Of a stretch of DNA of 5,237 nt, positions 1 through 5,237 are shown piece by piece. The notes under the pieces were generated by a model that was not told the DNA's origin, did not search any database, and was given only the letters and a program-made list of their open reading frames with translations. Each line of letters begins with the position of its first letter. Positions within the stretch are counted from its first letter, which is position 1. Origin of the DNA: Desulfobacterales bacterium (GTDB taxonomy: Bacteria; Desulfobacterota; Desulfobacteria; Desulfobacterales; JAUCGF01); NCBI GenBank assembly GCA_029940345.1, contig JAOZRC010000429.1, forward strand, positions 1-5,237. Reading direction: 5' to 3'. Both the position numbers and the translations under genes were made by a program.

Positions 1-51
1 TAATAAAATTAATAGGCATCTTTTATATCAGATTAAAAGTAGTTTACACTT

Positions 52-87
52 TCCTTACTGATCTACAAGGATTTAATTTAGTAAGGA
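52..87. repeat. 8-bp stem-loop left of the structured element
   Basis: TCCTTACT at 52-59 is the exact reverse complement of AGTAAGGA at 80-87, with a 20-nt AT-rich loop. A 9-bp direct repeat, AAGGATTTA, also occurs at 67-75 and 83-91, so this short stretch carries both inverted and direct repeats. It abuts the larger palindromic element. It could be part of that element's boundary or a chance AT-rich structure. Confidence 0.4.
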
Positions 88-120
88 TTTAGGGCTACCA
101 ACATAAGCTGGTACAGCGAT

Positions 121-196
121 TTGGAAGTTCGTCCCGCACCTACTTGCTGTCAAAAGTTTAGGCCACCGGTATGCTGGGTGGGGGAGGAACTTCCAA
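121..196. repeat. Long hairpin, 22-position stem
   Basis: TTGGAAGTTC at 121-130 pairs perfectly with GAACTTCCAA at 187-196. The stem continues inward to 142/175 with two isolated G-G mismatches (131/186 and 136/181) and one G-T pair (141/176), so 20 of 22 positions pair. The loop (143-174, 32 nt) has no strong internal structure apart from the palindrome ACCGGT. There is no T run after the stem on either strand, so it is not an intrinsic terminator. It forms the first internal arm of the composite element at 91-323. Confidence 0.75.
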
Positions 197-224
197 GTTG
201 TTGTACTAGGACATTAAATGTGGT

Positions 225-298
225 CGTAGGTTGGGTTGAGGGTCGAAACCCAACGAATTCAGGTTGATGTCAGGTTTCGTTCCTTAAGCCAACCTACG
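225..298. repeat. REP/BIME-like palindromic repeat
   Basis: CGTAGGTTGG at 225-234 is the exact reverse complement of 289-298. Across 30-nt half-sites (225-254 and 269-298) 24 of 30 positions are complementary. Each half can also form its own small hairpin: TTGGGTT/AACCCAA (231-237 with 247-253, 9-nt loop) on the left, and GGTTT/AAGCC (273-277 with 286-290, one wobble pair) on the right. Two inverted hairpin units facing each other is the classical BIME layout. From memory, the GTAGGTTGGGTTGAG...GAAACCCAAC signature resembles a palindromic repeat scattered in many bacterial genomes, of the type mobilised by REP-associated tyrosine (Y1) transposases. No transposase gene is present in this window. 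Confidence 0.7.
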
Positions 299-496
299 TC
301 TGTCCCATCTTATGTGGGTAGCCGGATTTTGCAACTGTTGTTCTTTGGTATATGGCCTGAACCTAAACGATAATCACGGCCTTAATCCTTATTAAACCAA
401 ATTCTTGTAGTTTCAGGAAAATGAAGGATGCTCTCATTTTTAAGGGGGGCATACTGTTGAGATAACGAATAGTGATTGAATGACTTTAAATTTTCG

Positions 497-530
497 TACT
501 CGTAATCTTAATCATTTAGGTTTGCGAGTA
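497..530. repeat. 9-bp stem-loop
   Basis: TACTCG at 497-502 pairs with CGAGTA at 525-530, and the stem extends through a T-G wobble and two A-T pairs to 505/522, leaving a 16-nt loop. On the minus strand the adjacent bases read GATTACGAGTACGA, a phrase resembling low-complexity repeats I associate with some deltaproteobacterial intergenic regions. No T run follows, so a terminator role is unlikely. Confidence 0.4.
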
Positions 531-666
531 ATATTGGAAAACTTCTTAATTCAACAGCATTGAGGGAAATGGTTGACCGTAGAGGGGGTAAACAAATAAG
601 TTTGCTATTTGCCCTGTTATGCAAATCATGATGGTGTTCTAAAAGGCGGATGATAGCCGAATTTTT

Positions 667-1470
667 CTATTTCAATTCATTCACCTTTTTAGTCGCTTCA
701 ATTGCCACTAGACTATTTTCATCTGCCAGTTCAATTACTTTTTCATAATTTTGCAACGCTTTCTTATAATAACGAGACCACCTGTAAGCATCTCCTAGGG
801 CTAAATAAATATCTGCGTAGCCCGGGGCCAGTTTAACACCTTTTTCAAGCGTTTTAATGGATCGGTCGTATTCCCCCAGAGCCGTGTAAGTCAAACCGAG
901 GCCATGCAGAGCCGTAACATATTTCGGCTCCATTTTCAGCGAATTCATATAATATTTTTTTGCGAGACCATACTGTTTTTTGTTATAATAGGCCCATCCG
1001 ATATTGCTCAAAGGCATATAAGGGGTTGCGTACAATAAATCCTTATTTATTTTTTTAAAAATCAAGATCGCGGTGTCCCAATCTTTTCGGATCAGATAAG
1101 CGGTACCCAGATTATTCATTGCCGGCGTAAAATCCGGTTTTATAGCCAAGGCTTTTTTGAAATGAACAATTGCCAAATCCGGTCTTGCTTTGGCGATATA
1201 CACGAGTCCTAAATCATCATGAATATACGGATTCTGCGGAGTTATTTTTTCAGCCTCCAGCAGATTGCTAAGTGCTGCCGTATAGTTGCCGCTAACCAGA
1301 TGCGCTTCACCCAGATTCCGTAAAGCCTCCGCTTTTTTTATCCTTTCCTCTTCTGAGACATAAGACCGACTTGCCGTGCATGAAAAGATCATAGTCATAG
1401 ACACAATAGCAAAGATGCAAACCAAGAATCGTCTATTATTTATCCGTTTTCGTTTTTTAATAATATTCAT
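667..1470 (-). CDS. TPR-repeat lipoprotein, PilF/PilW-like
   Basis: The 267-residue product starts with a lysine/arginine-rich n-region and a hydrophobic stretch (about residues 15-30) ending in IFSC, a lipobox with Cys31 as the likely lipidated residue, so an envelope-anchored lipoprotein is predicted. About six tetratricopeptide repeats follow (near 46-79, 80-113, 114-147, 150-183, 184-217 and 218-251), with typical A-x-x-x-L-G-x-A-Y and final P/D signatures. The insert around 142-160 (LLYATPY...NIGWAYY) resembles proteins annotated as type IV pilus biogenesis/stability protein PilF/PilW, which helps secretin assembly, and 267 aa is close to that family's size. No other pilus gene is nearby, so a generic TPR scaffold lipoprotein remains possible. 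The ATG is preceded by a good AGGAG. It is the last gene of the serS-thrC operon. Confidence 0.87.
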   Translation of the reverse strand: MNIIKKRKRINNRRFLVCIFAIVSMTMIFSCTASRSYVSEEERIKKAEALRNLGEAHLVSGNYTAALSNLLEAEKITPQNPYIHDDLGLVYIAKARPDLAIVHFKKALAIKPDFTPAMNNLGTAYLIRKDWDTAILIFKKINKDLLYATPYMPLSNIGWAYYNKKQYGLAKKYYMNSLKMEPKYVTALHGLGLTYTALGEYDRSIKTLEKGVKLAPGYADIYLALGDAYRWSRYYKKALQNYEKVIELADENSLVAIEATKKVNELK

Positions 1471-1474
1471 CTCA

Positions 1475-1479
1475 CTCCT
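1475..1479 (-). promoter_or_regulatory. Shine-Dalgarno of the TPR gene, overlapping the thrC stop codon
   Basis: On the minus strand AGGAG lies 4 nt upstream of the TPR-gene ATG and shares bases with the TAG stop of thrC (1478-1480). Ribosomes finishing thrC would therefore sit on the initiation site of the next gene, which suggests coupled translation and supports the chosen start. Confidence 0.7.
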
Positions 1480-2989
1480 ATAATAGTTCTTTGGGTTTTA
1501 AGTTTAAAGCGTTAGCGATTGCACGAGCGCTTATATCTATAAAACGTTGCGATCTGTCTTCCTGTTGAGCGAATGTTTCCGATATAAAATTGTTATCCGT
1601 ATTTTCCGTTTCGACCAAAACCGGAGCGTTAATCAAATCCGATTTATAAGATATGCCAAATTCCGATGGAAATTTACGTTCGAAATACATTTCTTGAAAA
1701 CCGGAAAATTTGAGCGCATGCGCTGTAGAATCAATTATTGCTATTTCGTTGTTATTAATAATGCCGTGTTCCTGGGCAACTACCAGACCTGCTAACGATT
1801 CCCCTCCCTGGGTGCAGGCGATATGGCCATTACGGTTGGCAATAAGCTCCCATTCCATGATCGCTTGTTCGGTTACCTCCACAACAAAAACATTCTGTCC
1901 GCCGGATATCTGATTATACAATTCTGCAAGATAGATGACACGAGGCATTGAAACCGGATTGCCAATCATTGCCGCTTGAGCCACGCTGGGTTTAACAGTA
2001 ACAGGAATAAATTCACGGCGCTTTGATTCAGAGGCATAATATCGAAAAACCGGATTGGCATGTTGGGACTGGACGCCGACGATTTTCGGCAACGCATCAA
2101 TTACGCCAGTTTCATAAAATTTGATAAACCCGCTCATTACAGCGGTGATATTGCCGGCATTACCAATGGGGAGAACAACAGCCTTATTCACCATATCATA
2201 CTCAAAATCCTGGGCGATTTCATAGGAGTAGGTTTCCTGCCCTAAAATTCGCCAGGCATTTTTAGAGTTTAATAAGGCCACATTATAGCGCTCCGACATG
2301 GCTTCAACGACTTTCATGCAGTCATCAAATACACCTGGAATTTCAAAGACTTTAGCGCCATTTCCTAATGGCTGTGAAAGCTGTTGAGGCGTAACTTTTT
2401 TATAGGGCAGCAGCACAGCCGATTTGACATGTGGTTGTAAATAGGAAGCGTACAAAGCCGCCGAAGCAGAAGTATCTCCTGTAGAAGCGCACACCGCCAA
2501 AATATCGGAGACAGCTCCGCCTTTAATCAAATAATTAATATAGCTTAAAGCACTCGCCATCCCGCGATCTTTGAAAGAGGCACTGGGATTTTGCCCATCA
2601 TTTTTAACAAAAAAGCGAATACCCAGCTTTTTTTGTAAAAAACTGTTTGCTTCGATCAACGGTGTATGCGCCTCTCCCAGGTACACCACCGCATCTGGCG
2701 GAATCGTCGGACCAACAAATTCATGATAAAGGTAAATGCCTTTAAGGGCCGGTATTGACGCCATTTTTCGATAATCAAAAATTTTGCGCCAAAGCGCCCC
2801 GCTAATCTTTTTTAATTGATCAAAATCACGATCATAAATAAGAAATACCTGTCCACAGGATGGGCAAGTGTATAGCAGTTTTTCAAGACCATATTCACGG
2901 CCACACGCCAAACATCGATAAATCTGATTGCCCTTGTGTTTTGGAAAAATATAAGGTCTGATCTCCTTGGGAAATTCTTCAAGTTCCAT
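1478..2989 (-). CDS. thrC: Threonine synthase
   Basis: This 503-residue protein is a PLP-dependent fold-type II lyase that converts O-phosphohomoserine and water to threonine and phosphate, the last step of threonine synthesis in the cytoplasm. An N-terminal zinc-ribbon-like knuckle (C26-x2-C29 and C42-x2-C45) precedes the catalytic domain. The PLP Schiff-base lysine is expected at K140 in SASFKDRGM. The phosphate-binding loop is GNAGN at 276-280. Further hallmarks are [12 protein letters not shown] (167-178), TQGGES (393-398) and DSTAHALKF (420-428). At 503 aa it is longer than the short bacterial enzymes because of the N-terminal ribbon and a variable C-terminal tail of about 60 residues. 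The ATG is the first possible start, since an in-frame TAA lies two codons upstream. Its first 11 nt overlap the end of serS and the nearest purine-rich stretch is distant, so translation probably depends on coupling to serS. Confidence 0.95.
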   Translation of the reverse strand: MELEEFPKEIRPYIFPKHKGNQIYRCLACGREYGLEKLLYTCPSCGQVFLIYDRDFDQLKKISGALWRKIFDYRKMASIPALKGIYLYHEFVGPTIPPDAVVYLGEAHTPLIEANSFLQKKLGIRFFVKNDGQNPSASFKDRGMASALSYINYLIKGGAVSDILAVCASTGDTSASAALYASYLQPHVKSAVLLPYKKVTPQQLSQPLGNGAKVFEIPGVFDDCMKVVEAMSERYNVALLNSKNAWRILGQETYSYEIAQDFEYDMVNKAVVLPIGNAGNITAVMSGFIKFYETGVIDALPKIVGVQSQHANPVFRYYASESKRREFIPVTVKPSVAQAAMIGNPVSMPRVIYLAELYNQISGGQNVFVVEVTEQAIMEWELIANRNGHIACTQGGESLAGLVVAQEHGIINNNEIAIIDSTAHALKFSGFQEMYFERKFPSEFGISYKSDLINAPVLVETENTDNNFISETFAQQEDRSQRFIDISARAIANALNLKPKELL

Positions 2990-4259
2990 CGCTTATTTTT
3001 TGCATCCCTCCCATAAAAGGTTGTAAGGCATCCGGTATTAATACAGTTCCATCAACTTGTTGGTAATTTTCCAATATAGCGGCAACCGTGCGCCCTACGG
3101 CAAGGCCGGAGCCATTCAGCGTATGAACATAGCTGGTACCCTTCTTGCCCGTCGTTTTATAGCGAATGTTTGCTCGTCGGGCTTGAAAAGACTCAAAATT
3201 ACTGCATGATGAAATTTCACGATAGCGCCCCTGTGATGGCATCCATACTTCGATATCATAGGTCTTAGCGGCTGAAAAGCCTAAATCACCGGTGCAAAGC
3301 GTGATAACCTGATAAGGAAGTTCAAGACGAATTAATATTTCCTCTGCATTGGCTAAAAGCTTTTCCAACTCCTCGTAAGAAGTTTCCGGTTTGACAAATT
3401 TGACCAATTCAACCTTATTAAACTGATGCTGCCGGATCAAGCCTTTCGTGTCTTTTCCATAAGAACCGGCTTCGGATCGAAAACAGGGTGTATAAGCCGT
3501 ATAATAAATAGGCAACTGGTTTTCATCCAAAATTTCATCACGATGAATATTGGTAACCGGCACTTCGGCGGTTGGGATTAAATAATAATCGGATTCATGC
3601 AGTTTGAAAAGGTCTTCTTCAAATTTGGGCAATTGACCTGTTCCGGTCATGCTTTGGCGATTTACAATAAAAGGAGGCAACACTTCCAAATATCCATGTT
3701 CACCAATATGAATATCCAACATAAAATTGATCAACGCGCGTTCCAGTCGTGCAGCGGCCCCGAAATAAAGAGGAAAACGCGCACCGGTGATTTTAGCGGC
3801 ACGTTCAAAATCAAGTATTTTCAACTGACGTCCCACAGACCAATGAGGAAGCGGATCAAAATTAAATTTCGTAGGTTGTCCGATTTGTTTGACAACTGGA
3901 TTTTCCGTTTCGTTTGCACCGATAGGCGTTGACTGGTGTGGTATATTGGGAAGCCGGGACAGAATTGATTCAATTTCAGCTTCATTTTTTTTCAATGCGC
4001 TATCAAGTAATTTAATTCTGCCGGATACATCCCGCATTTCTGTTGTCAGCGTATCCGTATTCTGCCCATCTTTTTTCATTTGGGCAATTTGTTGTGACGC
4101 TACATTACGTTGATGTTTTAGTGCTTCGCTTTCTTTTAAAAGGTTTCTGCGTTGAGATTCGCAATGTTTAAAGGTTTGTAGATCGGCGGCATCACCCCGA
4201 TTTTGAAGGGCCTTTTGCACATGCGATAAATTTTGTCGAACAAACTTGATTTCTAACAT
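2979..4259 (-). CDS. serS: Seryl-tRNA synthetase
   Basis: This 426-residue class II aminoacyl-tRNA synthetase charges tRNA-Ser (and, where present, tRNA-Sec) with serine using ATP, acting in the cytoplasm as a homodimer. The first 105 residues are rich in Lys, Glu, Gln and Leu heptads and form the long antiparallel coiled coil that binds the tRNA variable arm. The catalytic core follows: [14 protein letters not shown] at 205-218, TAEVP at 230-234, motif 2 beginning [14 protein letters not shown] at 260, the serine-site segment EISSCSN at 348-354, and motif 3 [16 protein letters not shown] at 385-400. Length is normal and all signatures are intact. The ATG has AGGGA 5 nt upstream (4265-4269). 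It is the first gene of a three-gene operon and its 3' end overlaps thrC by 11 nt. Confidence 0.97.
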   Translation of the reverse strand: MLEIKFVRQNLSHVQKALQNRGDAADLQTFKHCESQRRNLLKESEALKHQRNVASQQIAQMKKDGQNTDTLTTEMRDVSGRIKLLDSALKKNEAEIESILSRLPNIPHQSTPIGANETENPVVKQIGQPTKFNFDPLPHWSVGRQLKILDFERAAKITGARFPLYFGAAARLERALINFMLDIHIGEHGYLEVLPPFIVNRQSMTGTGQLPKFEEDLFKLHESDYYLIPTAEVPVTNIHRDEILDENQLPIYYTAYTPCFRSEAGSYGKDTKGLIRQHQFNKVELVKFVKPETSYEELEKLLANAEEILIRLELPYQVITLCTGDLGFSAAKTYDIEVWMPSQGRYREISSCSNFESFQARRANIRYKTTGKKGTSYVHTLNGSGLAVGRTVAAILENYQQVDGTVLIPDALQPFMGGMQKISDGT

Positions 4260-4286
4260 GATAATCCCTATCTTATATAATTTAGC

Positions 4287-4315
4287 AGTATATAGAATTT
4301 TTTACAAACTATAAA
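4287..4315 (-). promoter_or_regulatory. Candidate sigma-70 promoter for the serS operon
   Basis: Reading the minus strand, TTTATA (4310-4315) and TATACT (4287-4292) are separated by exactly 17 nt and match the -35 and -10 consensus at 4/6 and 5/6 positions. Transcription would start around 4280, giving a leader of about 20 nt before the serS ATG that includes the AGGGA ribosome-binding site. The surrounding DNA is AT-rich, so chance matches are possible. Confidence 0.45.
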
Positions 4316-4400
4316 CTTTATTATGATTCAGCTCTTTAGTCAATGGTTAAAATGGATTGGTATTTAATATCTGTCGTGTATGGGGAATCAAATAATATAG

Positions 4401-4441
4401 GCAACCCTTCATACCTTTTCTAATTTGTATGCATCGGTTGC
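4401..4441 (+). repeat. Nested hairpin upstream of the cyclo-ligase gene
   Basis: GCAACC at 4401-4406 pairs with GGTTGC at 4436-4441. Inside it, CATAC at 4410-4414 pairs with GTATG at 4427-4431, leaving a 12-nt pyrimidine-rich loop. No T run follows. It may be part of the mRNA leader or of an unrelated structured element. Confidence 0.4.
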
Positions 4442-4444
4442 TGC

Positions 4445-4511
4445 CAAATTTCTGGTCTGGCTCGAAATGCAAGGCGCATAAATTTGTCATGCTGTCCCAT
4501 ACGGAGCATGA
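4445..4511 (+). repeat. Two adjacent hairpins, possible dispersed repeat or leader RNA
   Basis: CAAATTT at 4445-4451 pairs with AAATTTG at 4480-4486, enclosing ATGC/GCAT (4467-4470 with 4476-4479). Directly abutting it, TCATGCT at 4487-4493 pairs with AGCATGA at 4505-4511 around an 11-nt loop. Back-to-back hairpins with no gap suggest a defined element. It lies 64 nt before the cyclo-ligase ATG. It could be a leader RNA, a MITE-like repeat, or part of a 6S-type RNA. The sequence alone does not decide. Confidence 0.45.
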
Positions 4512-4560
4512 AAACACAATCGTGGTAAGTCTGAAGGTGCGATAATCTAATAGTTGCTCA

Positions 4561-4564
4561 GGAG
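4561..4564 (+). promoter_or_regulatory. Shine-Dalgarno of the cyclo-ligase gene
   Basis: GGAG (within CAGGAG) lies 11 nt before the ATG at 4576, slightly longer than the usual spacing. An in-frame TAA at 4543-4545 with no start codon between it and 4576 makes this ATG the most likely start. Confidence 0.55.
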
Positions 4565-4575
4565 AATATCATATT

Positions 4576-5166
4576 ATGGAAGAAAATCCCAAAACAAAAA
4601 GTGAAATACGCAAAGATATTGATTTAATGATTGATTTACTTTCTGAAAGTGAAATTGCAAAGAAAACCATATTGATTGAAAAACGATTATTTGAATTTGC
4701 CAATTTTATTGAATCGAACATTACACTTTTATATTTTGATGGAAAAAAGGCAAAAGTCTTCACTAGGGATATCATTCAAAGATGTTACCAGTATAATAAG
4801 ATTGTCGTATTACCGGCCTTTGATCCTGAAACCTATAAAATGACACTGATGAAAGTTGACAATCCTGAAAAAGATTTGATCGTTAAAGCGAAAGATATGC
4901 TCGAACCGGATCCGAATCGATGTCGGGTTGTGCCGATTGAGGTGCTTGATATCGCTCTAATTCCGGGAATCGCCTTTGATGAAAAAGGAGGACGCATTGG
5001 TTCGGGTGAAGGGTATTACGACCGCTTGATTCCGAAATTATCCGCCACCACCCGTAAAGTTGCACTTTCTTTTGAAAGTCAGATTATTCAACAGGTTCAA
5101 ATGGAATCTCATGACAAGTATGTTGATATTATTATTACAGAAGAGCGGGTTATTTATAAAATTTGA
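4576..5166 (+). CDS. ygfA: 5-formyltetrahydrofolate cyclo-ligase
   Basis: The 196-residue protein belongs to the 5-formyl-THF cyclo-ligase (MTHFS) family, which converts 5-formyltetrahydrofolate to 5,10-methenyltetrahydrofolate with ATP, returning a storage or inhibitory folate to the one-carbon pool in the cytoplasm. The N-terminus has the family's K-x-x-x-R pattern (K8, R12). The substrate/ATP-loop signature is LIPGIAFDEKGGRIGSGEGY with YDR following (128-150), matching P-G-x-A-F-D...G-R-x-G-x-G-x-G-Y-Y-D. The C-terminal E-x-H-D...VDIIITEE segment (177-190) is also typical, although the usual Pro before that Glu is replaced (VQMES). Length is normal. It is divergent from serS and appears monocistronic within the window. 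No clear terminator follows. Confidence 0.93.
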   Translation: MEENPKTKSEIRKDIDLMIDLLSESEIAKKTILIEKRLFEFANFIESNITLLYFDGKKAKVFTRDIIQRCYQYNKIVVLPAFDPETYKMTLMKVDNPEKDLIVKAKDMLEPDPNRCRVVPIEVLDIALIPGIAFDEKGGRIGSGEGYYDRLIPKLSATTRKVALSFESQIIQQVQMESHDKYVDIIITEERVIYKI

Positions 5167-5183
5167 TAAATCGGCATTACTAA

Positions 5184-5237
5184 GAGCCTGTTTGGAAAGT
5201 CGTGATCGAAGCGAAAAAGTGTGAGAGCGAGGGCTGA
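5184..5237. other. Possible edge of a repeat or insertion sequence (partial)
   Basis: Eighteen bases after the cyclo-ligase stop, the sequence changes character: GAGCCTGTTTGGAAAGTC, then a purine-rich run up to the window end. GAGxCTGTTTG-type starts, preceded by a TAA-like target, resemble terminal inverted repeats of some IS5-family elements. Only 54 nt are visible and there is no second end or transposase, so this is a weak call. Confidence 0.22.

Larger units (their letters stand above)
91..323. repeat. Composite inverted-repeat element (MITE-like or structured RNA)
   Basis: The outer arms are 93-116 (beginning GGCTACC) and 300-323 (ending GGTAGCC). They are complementary at 21 of 24 positions with mismatches only at 100/316, 108/308 and 112/304, and pairing can continue to 118/297 across one bulged base. 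The arms enclose two independent long palindromes (121-196 and 225-298) joined by a 28-nt linker that itself contains ACAT/ATGT. The whole could fold as a closed stem with two long side arms, in DNA (cruciform) or in RNA. GGATTT lies at 85-90 and again at 324-329, which could be a target-site duplication. No coding capacity is visible. A non-autonomous transposable element or composite REP cluster is most likely. A structured non-coding RNA is the alternative. Wobble-compatible mismatches do not clearly favour either strand. Confidence 0.65.
85..329. repeat. GGATTT direct repeats flanking the element (possible target-site duplication)
   Basis: GGATTT occurs at 85-90, two bases before the left inverted-repeat arm, and at 324-329, immediately after the right arm. 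This is the arrangement expected of a 6-bp target-site duplication. The motif also occurs a third time at 69-74 and the flanks are AT-rich, so a chance origin is quite possible. Confidence 0.35.
1..666. other. Gene-free region with a structured repeat element
   Basis: No open reading frame of credible length or codon character is seen on either strand. The flanks (1-90 and 330-666) are AT-rich, while the core (91-323) is more GC-rich and packed with long inverted repeats, which are listed separately. The region lies downstream of the 3' end of the minus-strand serS-thrC-TPR operon. I see no strong intrinsic terminator directly after the TPR stop codon: the only candidates are a 3-bp GC stem near 645-660 followed by a short T run on the minus strand, and a loose CAAATA/TATTTG hairpin at 593-611. 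Where this operon terminates is therefore unclear. Confidence 0.7.
4260..4575. other. Divergent intergenic region between serS and the cyclo-ligase gene
   Basis: This 316-nt stretch separates two divergently transcribed genes. The serS-proximal 60 nt are very AT-rich and hold a candidate minus-strand promoter. The half next to the cyclo-ligase gene is less AT-rich and holds a series of hairpins (4401-4511). No ORF, tRNA or clear riboswitch core is visible. 6S RNA is encoded just upstream of the cyclo-ligase gene in E. coli and many other bacteria, so this is a sensible place to test for it, but I cannot recognise the 6S fold here. Confidence 0.55.

Noticed and set aside
240..254. GGTCGAAACCC resembling a tRNA T-arm
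   Set aside because: It lacks the GGTTCGAATCC consensus, there is no acceptor stem, D-arm or anticodon arm around it, and the bases are explained by the REP-like palindrome.
421..465. A 14-codon mini-ORF with an AGGAAA upstream (MKDALIFKGGILLR)
   Set aside because: It is too short, with no neighbour or conservation evidence. A chance ORF in non-coding DNA of this length is expected.
593..611. CAAATA/TATTTG hairpin as the operon's intrinsic terminator
   Set aside because: The stem is short and AT-rich and is not followed by a T run on the minus strand, so it does not meet terminator criteria.
1..666. Known large RNAs (tmRNA, RNase P RNA, SRP RNA) or a CRISPR array
   Set aside because: None of their conserved core sequences is visible, and there are no regularly spaced direct repeats.
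1547..2245. Plus-strand ORFs opposite thrC
   Set aside because: They are shadows of a clear, full-length threonine synthase on the minus strand, with no recognisable domains or codon support.
3597..4113. Plus-strand ORFs opposite serS
   Set aside because: They are antisense shadows of an intact seryl-tRNA synthetase and have no recognisable protein features.
4569..5065. Minus-strand ORFs opposite the cyclo-ligase gene
   Set aside because: They overlap a confidently identified gene and have no domain, ribosome-binding site or context of their own.

Overview
The window looks like chromosomal DNA from a moderately AT-rich Gram-negative bacterium. A sulfate-reducer-like member of the Desulfobacterota (former Deltaproteobacteria) fits best. 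This is inferred from protein character (a zinc-ribbon threonine synthase, a PilF/PilW-like TPR lipoprotein) and gene arrangement, with no database search behind it.

Layout: positions 1-666 hold no convincing gene. They contain a strikingly structured, more GC-rich element (about 91-323). Imperfect inverted repeats (93-116 and 300-323, 21 of 24 positions complementary) enclose two further long palindromes (121-196 and 225-298). The second palindrome resembles a widespread 'GTAGGTTGGGTTGAG...' REP/BIME-like repeat family. A short direct repeat, GGATTT, lies at both edges. This is the most unexplained feature of the window, either a MITE-like composite repeat or a structured RNA. From 667 to 4259 there is a tight three-gene operon on the minus strand, transcribed serS (seryl-tRNA synthetase), then thrC (threonine synthase), then a TPR lipoprotein gene. 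serS and thrC overlap by 11 nt. thrC and the TPR gene are 7 nt apart, and the Shine-Dalgarno of the TPR gene overlaps the thrC stop codon. Positions 4260-4575 are a divergent intergenic region with a plausible serS promoter near the serS side and a run of hairpins (4401-4511) in front of the plus-strand gene. Positions 4576-5166 encode a 5-formyltetrahydrofolate cyclo-ligase. The last 70 bases are non-coding and may begin a repeat or insertion-sequence end at about 5184.

The genes are housekeeping in nature: tRNA charging with serine, the last step of threonine synthesis, folate one-carbon salvage, and an outer-membrane-type TPR lipoprotein that may serve type IV pili. They share an operon or neighbourhood but do not form an obvious single pathway. 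No defence system, CRISPR array, tRNA or rRNA is visible. Novelty, if any, lies in the non-coding structured elements.
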